Positions 6,950 through 15,711 of a stretch of DNA of 64,000 nt are shown in pieces; position 1 is the stretch's first letter; every line of letters starts with the position of its first letter. The notes under the pieces were generated by a model that ran no database searches, was not told the origin of the DNA, and saw nothing but the letters and a program-made list of their open reading frames with translations. The DNA is from Burkholderia cepacia ATCC 25416 (GTDB lineage: Bacteria; Pseudomonadota; Gammaproteobacteria; Burkholderiales; Burkholderiaceae): the NCBI RefSeq assembly GCF_001411495.1, contig NZ_CP012982.1, positions 744,001-808,000 of the forward strand. Direction: 5' to 3'. The translations under genes were made by a program, and so were the position numbers.

Positions 6950-8098
6950 ATGTCGCACCGCCTTTCGCTCGCCATCGCCGCCCTCCTCGCCGTTTCCCCG
7001 ATCGTTGCCCAGGCCCGTCCGCTCACGCGGCCGCCGGTCGAGCGCGACTTCAAGAACTGGTCGGTCGTCTGCGACAACGTCAATCGTTGCATTGCCGAAA
7101 GCCATGCCGACGACATCGACGACTCGCGCACCAGCCTCATCCTGCGCGTGACGCGCGATGCCGGCCCGGACGCGCAAGCCTCGCTCGCCCTCTATGCGTC
7201 GGCGCCGCTGGACCTGCGCACCGCACGCGCGGACGGCCGCCCGTTCGATGCGATGGCGGCCCAGTGGCATGCGTTCGGCGGCAAACCGGACGACGACGAA
7301 GCACACCCGTTCCGGATCCGCACCGACGATCCGGCAACGGTTGCCGCATGGCTCACCGCCGCGCGCAACGCGCAACTGCTGAGCTTCGGCGATCCGGCGT
7401 CGGCGCAAACCGCCCGGACGCCGTTGACGGGGTTGAACGCCGCGCTGCTGCTGATCGACGACACGCAGGGCCGGGTCGGCACGACGACGGCGCTGCTGCG
7501 CCCCGGCAACCGGCCCGCGTCGTCGGTGCCGGCCGCGCCGGCACTGCCGCCCGCCGTCGTGCCGGCGCCGGCCGTCGCGGACCTGCCTGCCGGCGGGCAG
7601 CGCCCGCTCGTCGACGCGGTGCTCGCGAAGTTCGGCGACGACATCAAGCAATGCGCGGCCGACGTCGAAGACGAAATGTCGGCCAGCGATCGCCGGAAGG
7701 CGTCGCGCGCCGTGGCGATCTCCGCCGACGAGGCGCTCGTCGCGATACCGTGCCAGACCAGCAGCATGTATAACCGCACCGACCTGTGGTATCGCGTGCG
7801 AAGGACGGCACCGTTCACGCCGACGGCGATGAATTTCGGCGAGAACGCAAACGCGGGGCTCGACTCGGCGTCGTTCGCGAACGAACTGACGGAGGCGGGC
7901 TACGACCGCACCCGCGCGACGCTGTCGAGCAAGGTCAGGCTGCGCAGTGCCGGCGATTGCGGCTCGACCGCGTCGTGGATCTTCGACGGCCGGCGCTTCC
8001 TGCTCAGCGACATCGCCACGCACGGCACGTGCAACGGCCTGTTCGACGATCAATGGCCACGCCTGTATCGACGCGCCGATGCGCCAGGAAACCGCTGA
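6950..8098 (+). CDS. DUF1176-like secreted protein
   Basis: A protein of 382 residues. The start ATG at 6950 gives a clean signal peptide (LSLAIAALLAVSPIVAQA). The mature N-terminus, FKNWSVVCDNVNRCIAE, is the typical opening of DUF1176 proteins, and paired cysteines recur (CDN..C, CAADVED, IPCQTS, GDCGSTASW, GTCNGLFDDQW). A proline/alanine linker near residues 185-205 separates two halves. Function unknown; location probably periplasm or cell surface. A much longer reading frame in the same phase begins inside rlaP, but its N-terminal part is arginine-rich shadow sequence. It is followed by another secreted protein 61 bp later. Confidence 0.85.
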   Translation: MSHRLSLAIAALLAVSPIVAQARPLTRPPVERDFKNWSVVCDNVNRCIAESHADDIDDSRTSLILRVTRDAGPDAQASLALYASAPLDLRTARADGRPFDAMAAQWHAFGGKPDDDEAHPFRIRTDDPATVAAWLTAARNAQLLSFGDPASAQTARTPLTGLNAALLLIDDTQGRVGTTTALLRPGNRPASSVPAAPALPPAVVPAPAVADLPAGGQRPLVDAVLAKFGDDIKQCAADVEDEMSASDRRKASRAVAISADEALVAIPCQTSSMYNRTDLWYRVRRTAPFTPTAMNFGENANAGLDSASFANELTEAGYDRTRATLSSKVRLRSAGDCGSTASWIFDGRRFLLSDIATHGTCNGLFDDQWPRLYRRADAPGNR

Positions 8099-8159
8099 CG
8101 CGTGCATCGCACCGAAACACGCCGGCAGTCACACCCATAACAAACCGAGGGGCCGACCC

Positions 8160-9464
8160 ATGCATCTCCCGTTCATCGACGCGTCGCGCAACGCGACCGC
8201 GACGCGGCGCACGCGCGGCTGGCGTGCCGCAATTGCGTTCGCGCTGCTCGCCGTCACCGCATTCGCCTTTTCGCCAATGAGTGCGGCACGCGCGGCAAGC
8301 ACCGACGATACGGTCGAGATCCCGTTCTGGTCGCGCGACTGGGTCGGCACGATCGGCAACCGGCATGTCGAAGTCTCGCTGTCGCGCGTGGCGGGCACGG
8401 TATCGGGCTCGTACTGCTACGCGCCCTGCACGTCCGACAAACGCTACCGGCTCGCGCTGAAGGGGACGCTCGACGCGCACGGCGCCACGCTGTCGGAACG
8501 CGACAGCGGCGCGAAAGCCGACGCCGATCGCGTAACGGGCACGTGGCGCGTTGCATCGCTCGACAATACGGTGGCCGGCACGTGGGCGTCGCCGGACGGC
8601 AAACGCACGCTGCCCGTCTCGCTCGCAACGAAACAGGACGGCAGGCCGTTCCCTTACGAGATCCGCCTCGTCGCGGACAAGCTGCCGGACGACGACGGTT
8701 CGTGTAACGACCCGCCGCACGTCGCCGCGATCCGCCTGTACGATCGCGGCCGCCTCGTGCAGACGCTGCAGACCGATTCACGCGGCACCTGCGGCCTGTT
8801 CACGCCCGATTTCGCCGACGTGAATTTCGACGGCTGGCCCGACCTGATGCTCGCGCAATCGATGGGCGCGGGCCCGAACATTCCGTACCAGACGTGGATC
8901 TTCGACCCGAAGACGCGGCGCTTCGTCGACGCACCGCAGGGGCTGCAGGGCATCACGTCGCCGGAGTTCGATGCCGTGCACCGGATCATCTGGACGAGCT
9001 GGCGCGCGAGCTGCTGCGAGCATGGCGTGACGACCTACCGCTGGCAGGGCAACGACGTGAAGGAGGCCGACTCCGCCAGCAGCTACCTGCTGCCGGTGCT
9101 CGACGGAAATACGCGCCGCTATTGCTACGTCACGCCCGGCTACGGCGACGGCTACATCGAGTTTCCGCAGCGCATCGAGCAGACCGGCACCGGGCTGCGC
9201 TCGACGCTGGGCGCGCTGAAAGACTGCGAGGTGGACGCGTCACCGTGGATGGCGCGCGTGTACATCGACATCTGGAAGCCGGGCGCGCCCGGCCACGCGC
9301 CGACGCTCGTCCGCACCGAAAAGGTCGCGTGGAAGCGTACGTCGACCCGCGCCGGCATGAAGTTCTGCCCCGACGTGCCGTTCTACGACAACGGCCGCAT
9401 CCGCCGCATCGTGCTGCGCGACGATCCCGACCAGTGCAACGACAGGAATCCCGACCAGAACTAG
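8160..9464 (+). CDS. Secreted protein with XAC2610-like C-terminal domain
   Basis: A protein of 434 residues. Signal peptide: AAIAFALLAVTAFAFSPMSAARA. The first domain (about 50-170) is beta-rich with a small Cys pair (SYCYAPCTSDK). The second contains FTPDFADVNFDGWPDLMLAQ, a calcium-binding-like DxNxDGxxD loop found in FG-GAP/XAC2610-type proteins, then many Cys and aromatic residues. GAGGGG precedes the ATG at 8160. Probably paired with the DUF1176 gene upstream. No enzyme motif is visible. Confidence 0.85.
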   Translation: MHLPFIDASRNATATRRTRGWRAAIAFALLAVTAFAFSPMSAARAASTDDTVEIPFWSRDWVGTIGNRHVEVSLSRVAGTVSGSYCYAPCTSDKRYRLALKGTLDAHGATLSERDSGAKADADRVTGTWRVASLDNTVAGTWASPDGKRTLPVSLATKQDGRPFPYEIRLVADKLPDDDGSCNDPPHVAAIRLYDRGRLVQTLQTDSRGTCGLFTPDFADVNFDGWPDLMLAQSMGAGPNIPYQTWIFDPKTRRFVDAPQGLQGITSPEFDAVHRIIWTSWRASCCEHGVTTYRWQGNDVKEADSASSYLLPVLDGNTRRYCYVTPGYGDGYIEFPQRIEQTGTGLRSTLGALKDCEVDASPWMARVYIDIWKPGAPGHAPTLVRTEKVAWKRTSTRAGMKFCPDVPFYDNGRIRRIVLRDDPDQCNDRNPDQN

Positions 9465-9500
9465 CGCGCGGGTCGACCGCACGCGCGTGCCGCCCTCATG

Positions 9501-10169
9501 TCACGCGCCGACGATCGAGATCGAGAACCCGTCCCAGCCCTTCTGCCCGACCGTCTGCACGGCCGTCGTGGTGACGTGCGGCGCGGCCGCGAGACGCGCG
9601 AACCCGTCGCGCACGCCGGCCACGTCGGGCTCGCGATTGTCGGGATCGGCCACGCGCCCGCCGCGCACGACGTTGTCGACGACGATCACCGTGCCGGGCC
9701 GCGACAGCTTCAGCGCCGCGTCGAGATAGACCGGGTTGTTGTCCTTGTCGGCATCGATGAAGATGAAATCGAACGGCGCTTCGCCTGCGTCGACGAGCCG
9801 CGCGAGGCTGTCCTTCGCGCTGCCGACCACCACCGTCACGACCTCCGCGAACCCGGCACGCGCGATGTTCCGCGTCGCGACCTTCGCATGTTCGGGATTC
9901 AGCTCGAGCGTCACGAGCGTGCCGCCCGGCGGCAATGCGCGCGCGAGCCAGATCGTGCTGTAGCCGCCGAGCGTGCCGACCTCGAGGATCCGCCGCGCGC
10001 CGCGAATCGTCGCGAGCAGTTGCAGCAGCTTGCCCTGGTTCGGCGCGACGTTGATCGCGGGCAGCCCGGCCGCGTGGCTCGCCGCCAGCGCGGCGTCGAG
10101 CACGTCGTCGGACGGCACGAGCGTCGCGGAGAAATACGCATCCACCTGGTTCCAGTGATCCTGATTCAT
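9501..10169 (-). CDS. Class I SAM-dependent O-methyltransferase
   Basis: A protein of 222 residues, the normal size for the cation-dependent O-methyltransferase family 3. The SAM-binding motif I is ILEVGTLGGYSTIWLA. The acidic ribose-binding residue lies in LVTLELNPEHA. The metal and substrate motif is FDFIFIDADKDNNPVYLD, with IVVDNVVRGG after it. The substrate is likely a catechol-like or phenolic compound. It is divergent from metY across 132 bp. Confidence 0.93.
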   Translation of the reverse strand: MNQDHWNQVDAYFSATLVPSDDVLDAALAASHAAGLPAINVAPNQGKLLQLLATIRGARRILEVGTLGGYSTIWLARALPPGGTLVTLELNPEHAKVATRNIARAGFAEVVTVVVGSAKDSLARLVDAGEAPFDFIFIDADKDNNPVYLDAALKLSRPGTVIVVDNVVRGGRVADPDNREPDVAGVRDGFARLAAAPHVTTTAVQTVGQKGWDGFSISIVGA

Positions 10170-10263
10170 CGCGCACCCCTTGTTTGCGGAAAGGGCATTC
10201 TATGCGCCGCACCGCCATAAGCAACAAACCATTCGTTCTAAGGGCCGCCGCGCACGTGCTCCT

Positions 10264-10269
10264 ATAATC
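10264..10269 (+). promoter_or_regulatory. Probable -10 box of metY
   Basis: TATAAT, a perfect -10 element, lies 32 bp before the metY ATG. No good -35 is seen at 17 bp, so activation may need a regulator. I saw no SAM-binding riboswitch fold in this short gap. Confidence 0.5.
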
Positions 10270-10301
10270 GCTCGACCACCACAACAACAGACGGAGCACC
10301 C

Positions 10302-11597
10302 ATGACCGATCAGGCCTCTTCGAACTGGCGCCTCGAAACCATCGCCGTGCACGGCGGTTATCGTCCCGACCCGACCACGCGCGCGGTCGCCGTACCGATC
10401 TACCAGACCGTTGCGTACGCATTCGACGACACGCAGCACGGCGCCGACCTGTTCGACCTGAAGGTGCAGGGCAACATCTACACGCGGATCATGAACCCGA
10501 CGACGGACGTACTCGAGCAGCGTATCGCCGCGCTCGAGGGCGGCATCGGCGCGCTCGCGCTCGCATCGGGACAATCGGCCGTCACGTACGCGATCCAGAC
10601 GATCGCCGAGGCCGGCGACAACATCGTGTCCGCGAGTTCGCTGTACGGCGGCACCTACAACCTGTTCGCGCATACGCTGCCGCAATACGGGATCACGACG
10701 CGTTTCGCCGATCCGCGCGACCCCGCGTCGTTCGAGCCGCTGATCGATGCGCGCACGAAGGCGATCTTCGCGGAATCGGTCGGCAACCCGCTCGGCAACG
10801 TCACCGACATCGCCGCGCTCGCGGAAGTCGCGCATCGCCACGGCATCCCGCTGATCGTCGACAACACGGTGCCGTCGCCGTATCTGCTGCGCCCGTTCGA
10901 GCACGGCGCGGACATCGTCGTGCATTCGCTGACGAAGTATCTCGGCGGGCACGGCACGAGCCTGGGCGGCGCGATCGTCGATTCGGGCAAGTTCCCGTGG
11001 GCCGAGCATGCGGACCGCTTCAAGCGGCTGAACGAGCCCGACGTCAGCTATCACGGCGTCGTCTACACGGAAGCATTCGGGCCGGCCGCCTATATCGGCC
11101 GCGCGCGCGTGGTGCCGCTGCGCAACATGGGCGCGGCCATCTCGCCGTTCAATGCCTTCCAGATCCTGCAGGGCATCGAAACGCTGGCGCTGCGCGTCGA
11201 GCGGATCAGCGACAACGCGCTGAAGATCGCGCAGCATCTCGCGCGTCACGAGCAGGTCGAATGGGTGAACTATGCGGGCCTGCCCGATCACCCCGACCAT
11301 CCGCTGGTCGCGCGCTACCTGTCGGGCCGTGCGCCGGGCATCCTGACGTTCGGCGTGAAGGGCGGCCGCGACGGCGGAGCGAAGTTCCAGGACGCGCTGA
11401 AGCTGTTCACGCGGCTCGTCAACATCGGCGACACGAAATCGCTCGCGACGCACCCGGCATCGACGACGCACCGGCAACTGTCGCCGGCCGAACTCGCGAA
11501 GGCCGGCGTGAAGGAAGAAACGGTGCGGCTGTCGATCGGCATCGAACATATCGACGACCTGCTCGCCGATCTCGACCAGGCGCTCGCGCAGGTGTGA
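10302..11597 (+). CDS. metY: O-acetylhomoserine aminocarboxypropyltransferase (sulfhydrylase)
   Basis: A protein of 431 residues of the Cys/Met-metabolism PLP enzyme family. It makes homocysteine from O-acetylhomoserine and sulfide. Signature stretches are IYQTVAYAFDDTQHG, YTRIMNPTTDVLEQRIAALEGG, LASGQSAVTYAIQ, and the PLP-lysine motif HSLTKYLGGHGTSLGGA; RLSIGIEHIDDLLADLDQAL closes the protein. The length of about 430 and the GNIYTRIMNPT wording fit MetY rather than MetB/MetZ (about 390). Monocistronic by position: the next gene has its own metal-type promoter. Confidence 0.96.
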   Translation: MTDQASSNWRLETIAVHGGYRPDPTTRAVAVPIYQTVAYAFDDTQHGADLFDLKVQGNIYTRIMNPTTDVLEQRIAALEGGIGALALASGQSAVTYAIQTIAEAGDNIVSASSLYGGTYNLFAHTLPQYGITTRFADPRDPASFEPLIDARTKAIFAESVGNPLGNVTDIAALAEVAHRHGIPLIVDNTVPSPYLLRPFEHGADIVVHSLTKYLGGHGTSLGGAIVDSGKFPWAEHADRFKRLNEPDVSYHGVVYTEAFGPAAYIGRARVVPLRNMGAAISPFNAFQILQGIETLALRVERISDNALKIAQHLARHEQVEWVNYAGLPDHPDHPLVARYLSGRAPGILTFGVKGGRDGGAKFQDALKLFTRLVNIGDTKSLATHPASTTHRQLSPAELAKAGVKEETVRLSIGIEHIDDLLADLDQALAQV

Positions 11598-11643
11598 CCG
11601 GCACGGGCGCGCCGGCTTGCCGGTGCGCCCTGCATCGAATGTG

Positions 11644-11674
11644 TTGACCTTGAAGCGGCTTCAGGGTGTTCAAT
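11644..11674 (+). promoter_or_regulatory. MerR-family metal-responsive promoter of the ZIP gene
   Basis: The -35 TTGACC (11644-11649) and -10 TTCAAT (11669-11674) are separated by 19 bp, the stretched spacer that MerR-type regulators need. Inside lies a dyad with arms ACCTTGAAGC (11647-11656) and GCTTCAGGGT (11658-11667), matching at 9 of 10 bases. This is the form of ZntR/CadR/PbrR-class operators. No merR-type gene is in the window. Confidence 0.82.
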
Positions 11675-11779
11675 CCCCGGTTGATGCCGGGGCAACGCCC
11701 GGCGTGCATGAACCGTACCCTGCGGCCGGGCAGCCGGACGCCGAGCCCGCTGCGGTACGCCAACCGTTCGAGAGGCCTC

Positions 11780-12505
11780 ATGACACCGACCGCGAAGCTT
11801 GCGCTACTGACGTTACCGCCCGTGCTGGCGGCCTGTTTCGGCGCACTCGCCGCCGCGTGGCGCGCCCCCGGCCCGACAACGTCGAGCGTCATCCAGCATT
11901 TCACCGGCGGCATCGTGTTCGCGGCCGCGGCGCTCGAACTGCTGCCGCAAGATCGCGCGCATGCGCTGTTTCCGGTCGTCGTCGGCTTCGTGCTCGGCAT
12001 CGGGCTGATGCTCGCGATCCGTGCGCTGTCCGGCGCGATCGAGACGCGCTTCGAGGACGCGCGGCTGCCCGTGAGCCTCGTGATCGTCACCGCGATCGAC
12101 CTCGTCATCGACGGCCTCGTGCTCGGCATCGCCTTCTCCGCGAGCGACGAAAGCGGCATCATCCTGACCGTCGCGCTGACGCTCGAGGTGCTGTTCCTCG
12201 CGCTGTCGGTCAGCGCCGCGCTCGCGGCCGCCGGCATTGGCCGCATGCTGTCGATCGTCGTGCCGGTCGGGCTCGCGGCACTGCTGAGCATCGCGGCCGT
12301 TGCCGGCAACGCGGCGTTCGCAGGGCTTCCCGCCAATATCTACGCGGCGCTGCTCGGGCTCGGCACCGTCGCGCTGCTGTACCTCGTCACCGAGGAACTG
12401 CTGGTCGAAGCGCACGAGGTACCCGAAACGCCGTTTGCGACGGCCGCGTTCTTCATCGGCTTCATCGTGTTCTTCCTGATCGAAGGATCGGTGAAGGCCG
12501 GATAA
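11780..12505 (+). CDS. ZIP-family metal transporter
   Basis: A protein of 241 residues with about eight hydrophobic segments. HFTGGIVFAAAALELLPQD and the segment TAIDLVIDGLVLGIAFS correspond to the metal-binding helices of ZIP transporters, although the usual His of helix 4 is replaced by Asp (IDLVIDG). A further acidic motif, VTEELLVEAHEVPETPF, comes before the last helix. ATG 11780 is chosen because upstream in-frame starts would lie in or near the promoter. The MerR-type promoter implies induction by Zn, Cd or Pb. Import or export cannot be decided from sequence; induction by excess metal would favour efflux. Confidence 0.85.
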   Translation: MTPTAKLALLTLPPVLAACFGALAAAWRAPGPTTSSVIQHFTGGIVFAAAALELLPQDRAHALFPVVVGFVLGIGLMLAIRALSGAIETRFEDARLPVSLVIVTAIDLVIDGLVLGIAFSASDESGIILTVALTLEVLFLALSVSAALAAAGIGRMLSIVVPVGLAALLSIAAVAGNAAFAGLPANIYAALLGLGTVALLYLVTEELLVEAHEVPETPFATAAFFIGFIVFFLIEGSVKAG

Positions 12506-12527
12506 GCCGGCCGCGGCCGCGCGCCGG

Positions 12528-13031
12528 TTACCACGTCGTCGCGCCCGTCGGATACGTGTCGACGATGCGCGTGCCGTTGACCGGCGTCACGCCTTCGTTG
12601 CGCAGCGCGGCCCACAGGTCGATCGCATGTTCGCGCGACTTGCGGCTGCCGTCGTCGGTCAGCACGTTCAGTGCGATCACCTCGTCGCGGGTCGTCAGTT
12701 GCAGTTGCTCCTTCAGCTTGCGTGACTGATGCGACGCGGTGCGGATATCGCCGAGCAGGATCCGCTTCTCCGCGACATCCTGCCCGCCGCCTGCATCGGC
12801 CGGCACGAACGTCAGCCGCCCGCTTCCGACCTCGCATTGCCCGCGCGTGAACGTCGCGCTCCACTCGCCGGCCGGCACGGTCGCGAGTTCGCAGCGCATC
12901 CGCTCGTTCGCGCGGCGGCCGACCTCGTGCGCCGGCGCGTGCGACAGCGCGCGTTCCGGCCAGCCGGCCGCCATCGCAGCCGTCGACATCAGGCACGCCG
13001 CGAGCACGATTCCTTTCGCGAAATGGCGCAT
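12528..13031 (-). CDS. Hypothetical secreted protein
   Basis: A protein of 167 residues with signal peptide AKGIVLAACLMSTAAMAAG and a strong AGGAGAG site before the ATG at 13031. One pair of cysteines is visible (RMRCELATV and RGQCEVGSG), suggesting a disulfide in a small beta-domain. The C-terminus reads INGxRIVDTYPTGATTW-like. No family recognised. It converges with the ZIP gene, and a DUF4148 gene lies 65 bp upstream on the same strand. Confidence 0.75.
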   Translation of the reverse strand: MRHFAKGIVLAACLMSTAAMAAGWPERALSHAPAHEVGRRANERMRCELATVPAGEWSATFTRGQCEVGSGRLTFVPADAGGGQDVAEKRILLGDIRTASHQSRKLKEQLQLTTRDEVIALNVLTDDGSRKSREHAIDLWAALRNEGVTPVNGTRIVDTYPTGATTW

Positions 13032-13096
13032 GGCACTCTCCTCTTCGTGTGGGGTACGGCCGGCGGGCACCGTGCCAGCCGGCCGCGCATGAACGA

Positions 13097-13375
13097 TCAA
13101 CGAACCGCAAGACGGTTGTCGTGCGCATCGACCAGCGGCGCCGCCTCGCCGCGATGTACCGTCGCGCGATGGATTTCCTGGTTGCGCGCGACAGTGGCCG
13201 GGCTCGCCGGGTAGTCGTGGTTCGGGCTCGGGATCACGCCGTCGTGGCGCGCACGCACCAGTTCCTGACGGACTTCCTGACGGGTCTTCTGCTGCGCGGC
13301 CGCTGCCTGCGAGATGGCCGCAATCGACAGGACGGCGGCGGCGACGACGACGATCATCGGTCGCGGAATGTTCAT
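13097..13375 (-). CDS. DUF4148 small secreted protein (copy 1)
   Basis: A protein of 92 residues. The signal peptide ends at AAISQAAAAQ. The core KTRQEVRQELVRARHDGVIPSPNHDYP is the DUF4148 signature: a charged helix, then DG-IP-x-YPPS-like. AAGGAG precedes the ATG at 13375. It is a paralogue of the genes at 15712 and, more distantly, 61675. Such proteins are abundant in Burkholderia envelopes and their function is unknown. It is divergent from the porin across a region with OmpR-type repeats. Confidence 0.87.
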   Translation of the reverse strand: MNIPRPMIVVVAAAVLSIAAISQAAAAQQKTRQEVRQELVRARHDGVIPSPNHDYPASPATVARNQEIHRATVHRGEAAPLVDAHDNRLAVR

Positions 13376-13526
13376 GTGGCTCGCTCCTTGCTGGAAAGAT
13401 GTGACAGGAGCCTTCACTTTGATCCGGCGGCGGTGCGCAATCGTGATCGCAGCATGACGGTTTCGTCACTGCCCCGGCCTCTCCTGCATCGCACTCCCGA
13501 TGAAAACGGGTCGCAAGTTTCCAGGT

Positions 13527-13544
13527 CGATGACGCGGCGATGAC
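13527..13544 (+). promoter_or_regulatory. Direct-repeat operator between DUF4148 and porin genes
   Basis: CGATGAC-N4-CGATGAC: two identical heptamers spaced 11 bp start to start (13527-13533, 13538-13544). This is the phasing bound by OmpR/PhoB-family regulators. A dyad TGACG-GTTT-CGTCA (13455-13468) lies nearby. The heptamer overlaps in sequence with half of the czc operator at 24446-24467. Confidence 0.5.
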
Positions 13545-13692
13545 ATTTTTCTCATTTGTCCCTCACCTTCACGATCCGAACGCTTTCCAGAATCGGCAGC
13601 GCGATTGCGACATTCCGCGCCTGCCGCACCAACGCGCGGCGCCGGAATCGACCGATGCACGGATCGATCCTCTTGAACCTCAGGGACACACC

Positions 13693-14853
13693 ATGAAAAC
13701 TCCAGTTCGGCTCGCGATGATGTCGGGTGCGATGCTCACGGCCGCCCACGCGGCGCACGCGTCGGAAGTCACGCTGTACGGCCTGTTCGATACGTCGTTG
13801 ACCTACGTGTGGAATGCCGACGCGAACGGCAGGAATCTCGTCGGCCTCGGCAACGGCAACCTGCTCGGCAACCGCTTCGGCGTGAAGGGCGCGGAAGATC
13901 TCGGCGGCGGGCTGAAAGCGGTCTTCACCCTGGAAAACGGCTTCAACCCGAACACCGGCGTGCTCGGGCAAGGCAACCGGATGTTCGGCCGGCAGGCCTT
14001 CGTGGGCCTCGAAAGCGCGCGCTGGGGCACGCTGACGCTCGGCCGCCAGTACGACGCGCTCGCGGATGTCGCGTGGCCGGTCACCGGCGATTTCTACTTC
14101 GGCAGCGTCTATGCGACACCCGGCGACGTCGACAACTACGACACGTCGTCGCGTACCGACAACGCGGTGAAATACACGTCGCCGCTGATCAACGGATTCC
14201 AGTTCGTCGGCATGTACGCGCTCGGTGGCGTGGCCGGCAAGAGCGGCGCCGGGCAAACCTGGTCGGCCGGCCTGTCGTACAGCAACGGCCCGGTCGACGT
14301 GGCCGGCGGCTACTACTACGCCGCCAATCGCTCAGCGCTCGCCAACGGCATCCGCACCGGCTGGAACAGCACCTCCGACGGCACGTTCGACGGGTCGCTG
14401 GTCAACGGCGGCTACCTCTCCGCGAAATCGATCGGCATCGCGCGCGGCGCGTTGCGCTACAGCTTCGCGCCGTTCGCGGCCGGCATCGACTACAGCAACG
14501 CGCAGTACAAGGCCGATGCGATGTCCGCATTTCGGAGCACGCAGAAGTACGACACCGCACGCGGCTTCTTCAACTACCAGGCGACACCCAGCCTGCTCGT
14601 CGGCGTCGGCTACAGCTACACGCGCGCCCGCGGCGATACGGGCGCGACCTATCATCAGGTGTCCGCCGGCGCCGATTACGTGCTGTCGAAGCGCACCGAT
14701 CTCTACGCGGTCGGTGCATGGCAGCGCGCGAACGGCGAACAGCGCACGCTCGACGGTGGCACGCAAACGGCGCAGGCGTCGATCGGCTCCTATGGTTATG
14801 GCGGTACGCGCACGCAGGGCATCGTCAATCTCGGGTTACGCCACCGGTTCTGA
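13693..14853 (+). CDS. Gram-negative porin (Burkholderia/Neisseria type)
   Basis: A protein of 386 residues. Signal peptide MKTPVRLAMMSGAMLTAAHAAHA, then SEVTLYGLFDTSLTYV, the usual first strand of porin family 4 (trimeric 16-strand barrel). GNRFGVKGAEDLGGGLKAVF, RQAFVGLESARWGTLTLGRQ and the C-terminal GIVNLGLRHRF with terminal Phe are the barrel hallmarks needed for Bam-mediated assembly. It allows passive diffusion of small solutes across the outer membrane. A possible two-component operator lies upstream and a terminator downstream (15005-15038). Confidence 0.95.
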   Translation: MKTPVRLAMMSGAMLTAAHAAHASEVTLYGLFDTSLTYVWNADANGRNLVGLGNGNLLGNRFGVKGAEDLGGGLKAVFTLENGFNPNTGVLGQGNRMFGRQAFVGLESARWGTLTLGRQYDALADVAWPVTGDFYFGSVYATPGDVDNYDTSSRTDNAVKYTSPLINGFQFVGMYALGGVAGKSGAGQTWSAGLSYSNGPVDVAGGYYYAANRSALANGIRTGWNSTSDGTFDGSLVNGGYLSAKSIGIARGALRYSFAPFAAGIDYSNAQYKADAMSAFRSTQKYDTARGFFNYQATPSLLVGVGYSYTRARGDTGATYHQVSAGADYVLSKRTDLYAVGAWQRANGEQRTLDGGTQTAQASIGSYGYGGTRTQGIVNLGLRHRF

Positions 14854-15004
14854 TCGCGGCGGCAATACGCGCGCCGCGTGACGAAAATTTCATGTTCCGA
14901 TCAGGTTCGCGAAGCGTCGCTTCGCTACGATCGCAAACGTGACGGGCAGCGCCCGTTCCAGACCACGCAAGCGGGTCGCTGCCGCACGGCACGTCACGCG
15001 TTAG

Positions 15005-15038
15005 GCCCGGACTCGTCGAGTGCCGGGCTTCTTTTTTT
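15005..15038 (+). terminator. Rho-independent terminator downstream of the porin
   Basis: GCCCGG-ACTC / GAGT-G-CCGGGC stem with one bulged G, followed by TTC and seven T. It lies 150 bp after the porin stop; no gene is seen in between. Confidence 0.85.
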
Positions 15039-15148
15039 GCTCGTCGTGAATCGACATCCTGCGTGCTCGGCGACGAACCCGCGACCGACCGCGCGGTATC
15101 CCGGACGACTCCCGCCGCATACCCGGCACGCGTGCCGTGCGATCACGG

Positions 15149-15415
15149 TCAACGCGTGCCGCTGCGCTGCGGGAACAGGCACACGTGCGTCTTGACGTAC
15201 AGGTTCGGATTGCCGCAGCGATGCCCGGCATAATCGATCTGCTCGCCGGGCATGAGGTCGGCCGGTACCGGCTTGCGCGCGGCGGCCGGTGTGGTCGATG
15301 TGGCCGATGTGGCCGACGCAGCGGGCGTCGGGTCGGAACGCGTCGATGTGCAGCCCGCGAACAGCGGGACGATCAGGACTGCGATCAAGGCGAGGCGAAT
15401 GGCGGGACGAGGCAC
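15149..15415 (-). CDS. Small lipoprotein
   Basis: From GTG at 15415 the product is 88 residues with a classic lipoprotein signal: VPRPAIRLALIAVLIVPLFAGC, Cys at position 22 (lipobox LFAGC). An ATG at 15460 would add 15 residues. The mature part is Ser/Thr/Ala-rich and then HRCGNPNLYVKTHVCLFP, with two Cys probably disulfide-bonded. Function unknown. Start choice is based on the signal-peptide length; no strong ribosome-binding site precedes either. Confidence 0.68.
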   Translation of the reverse strand: MPRPAIRLALIAVLIVPLFAGCTSTRSDPTPAASATSATSTTPAAARKPVPADLMPGEQIDYAGHRCGNPNLYVKTHVCLFPQRSGTR

Positions 15416-15542
15416 TTTTCGGTCCGGGGTGAAAGTCGGAAAGGGCCGCCCGCATTCCATGCTGCTGTCGCGGACGGCGTGAATGCCGTCGGCCAGGTCG
15501 ACCATCGGCAGACTTCATGTTCCGCTTCCCGCTCATCGCGTC

Positions 15543-15560
15543 CATGACGCGAACATGACG
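15543..15560 (+). promoter_or_regulatory. Direct-repeat operator upstream of DUF4148 copy 2
   Basis: CATGACG-N4-CATGACG, 11 bp start to start (15543-15549, 15554-15560), followed by a reverse-oriented CATCATG. Same spacing and near-same heptamer as the site at 13527-13544. It lies between the small lipoprotein gene and the DUF4148 gene and could serve either. Confidence 0.45.
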
Positions 15561-15711
15561 ATTGCATCATGTCGGCCGCAGCCGAACGGCACATCCCGGC
15601 ATCACGCAATCTGACGCATTTTTCATCTCGCGATCACGATCACGCACGGCTGCTTTCGCATACTGGGTCCACGGTTCGCCACCCGGCGGCCCCGATCAAG
15701 GAGAGCACTCA

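Noticed and set aside
5840..8098. 752-codon ORF spanning rlaP and the DUF1176 gene
   Set aside because: The N-terminal two thirds are an out-of-frame Arg/Ala-rich shadow of rlaP; only the part from 6950 has a signal peptide and family features.
10170..10301. SAM or SAH riboswitch in front of metY
   Set aside because: The gap is short and shows no conserved riboswitch core, only a -10 box.
11666..11779. Extended N-terminus for the ZIP protein from an ATG at 11666
   Set aside because: That codon overlaps the -10 region of the MerR-type promoter, so it would not be in the transcript; the added residues lack ZIP character.
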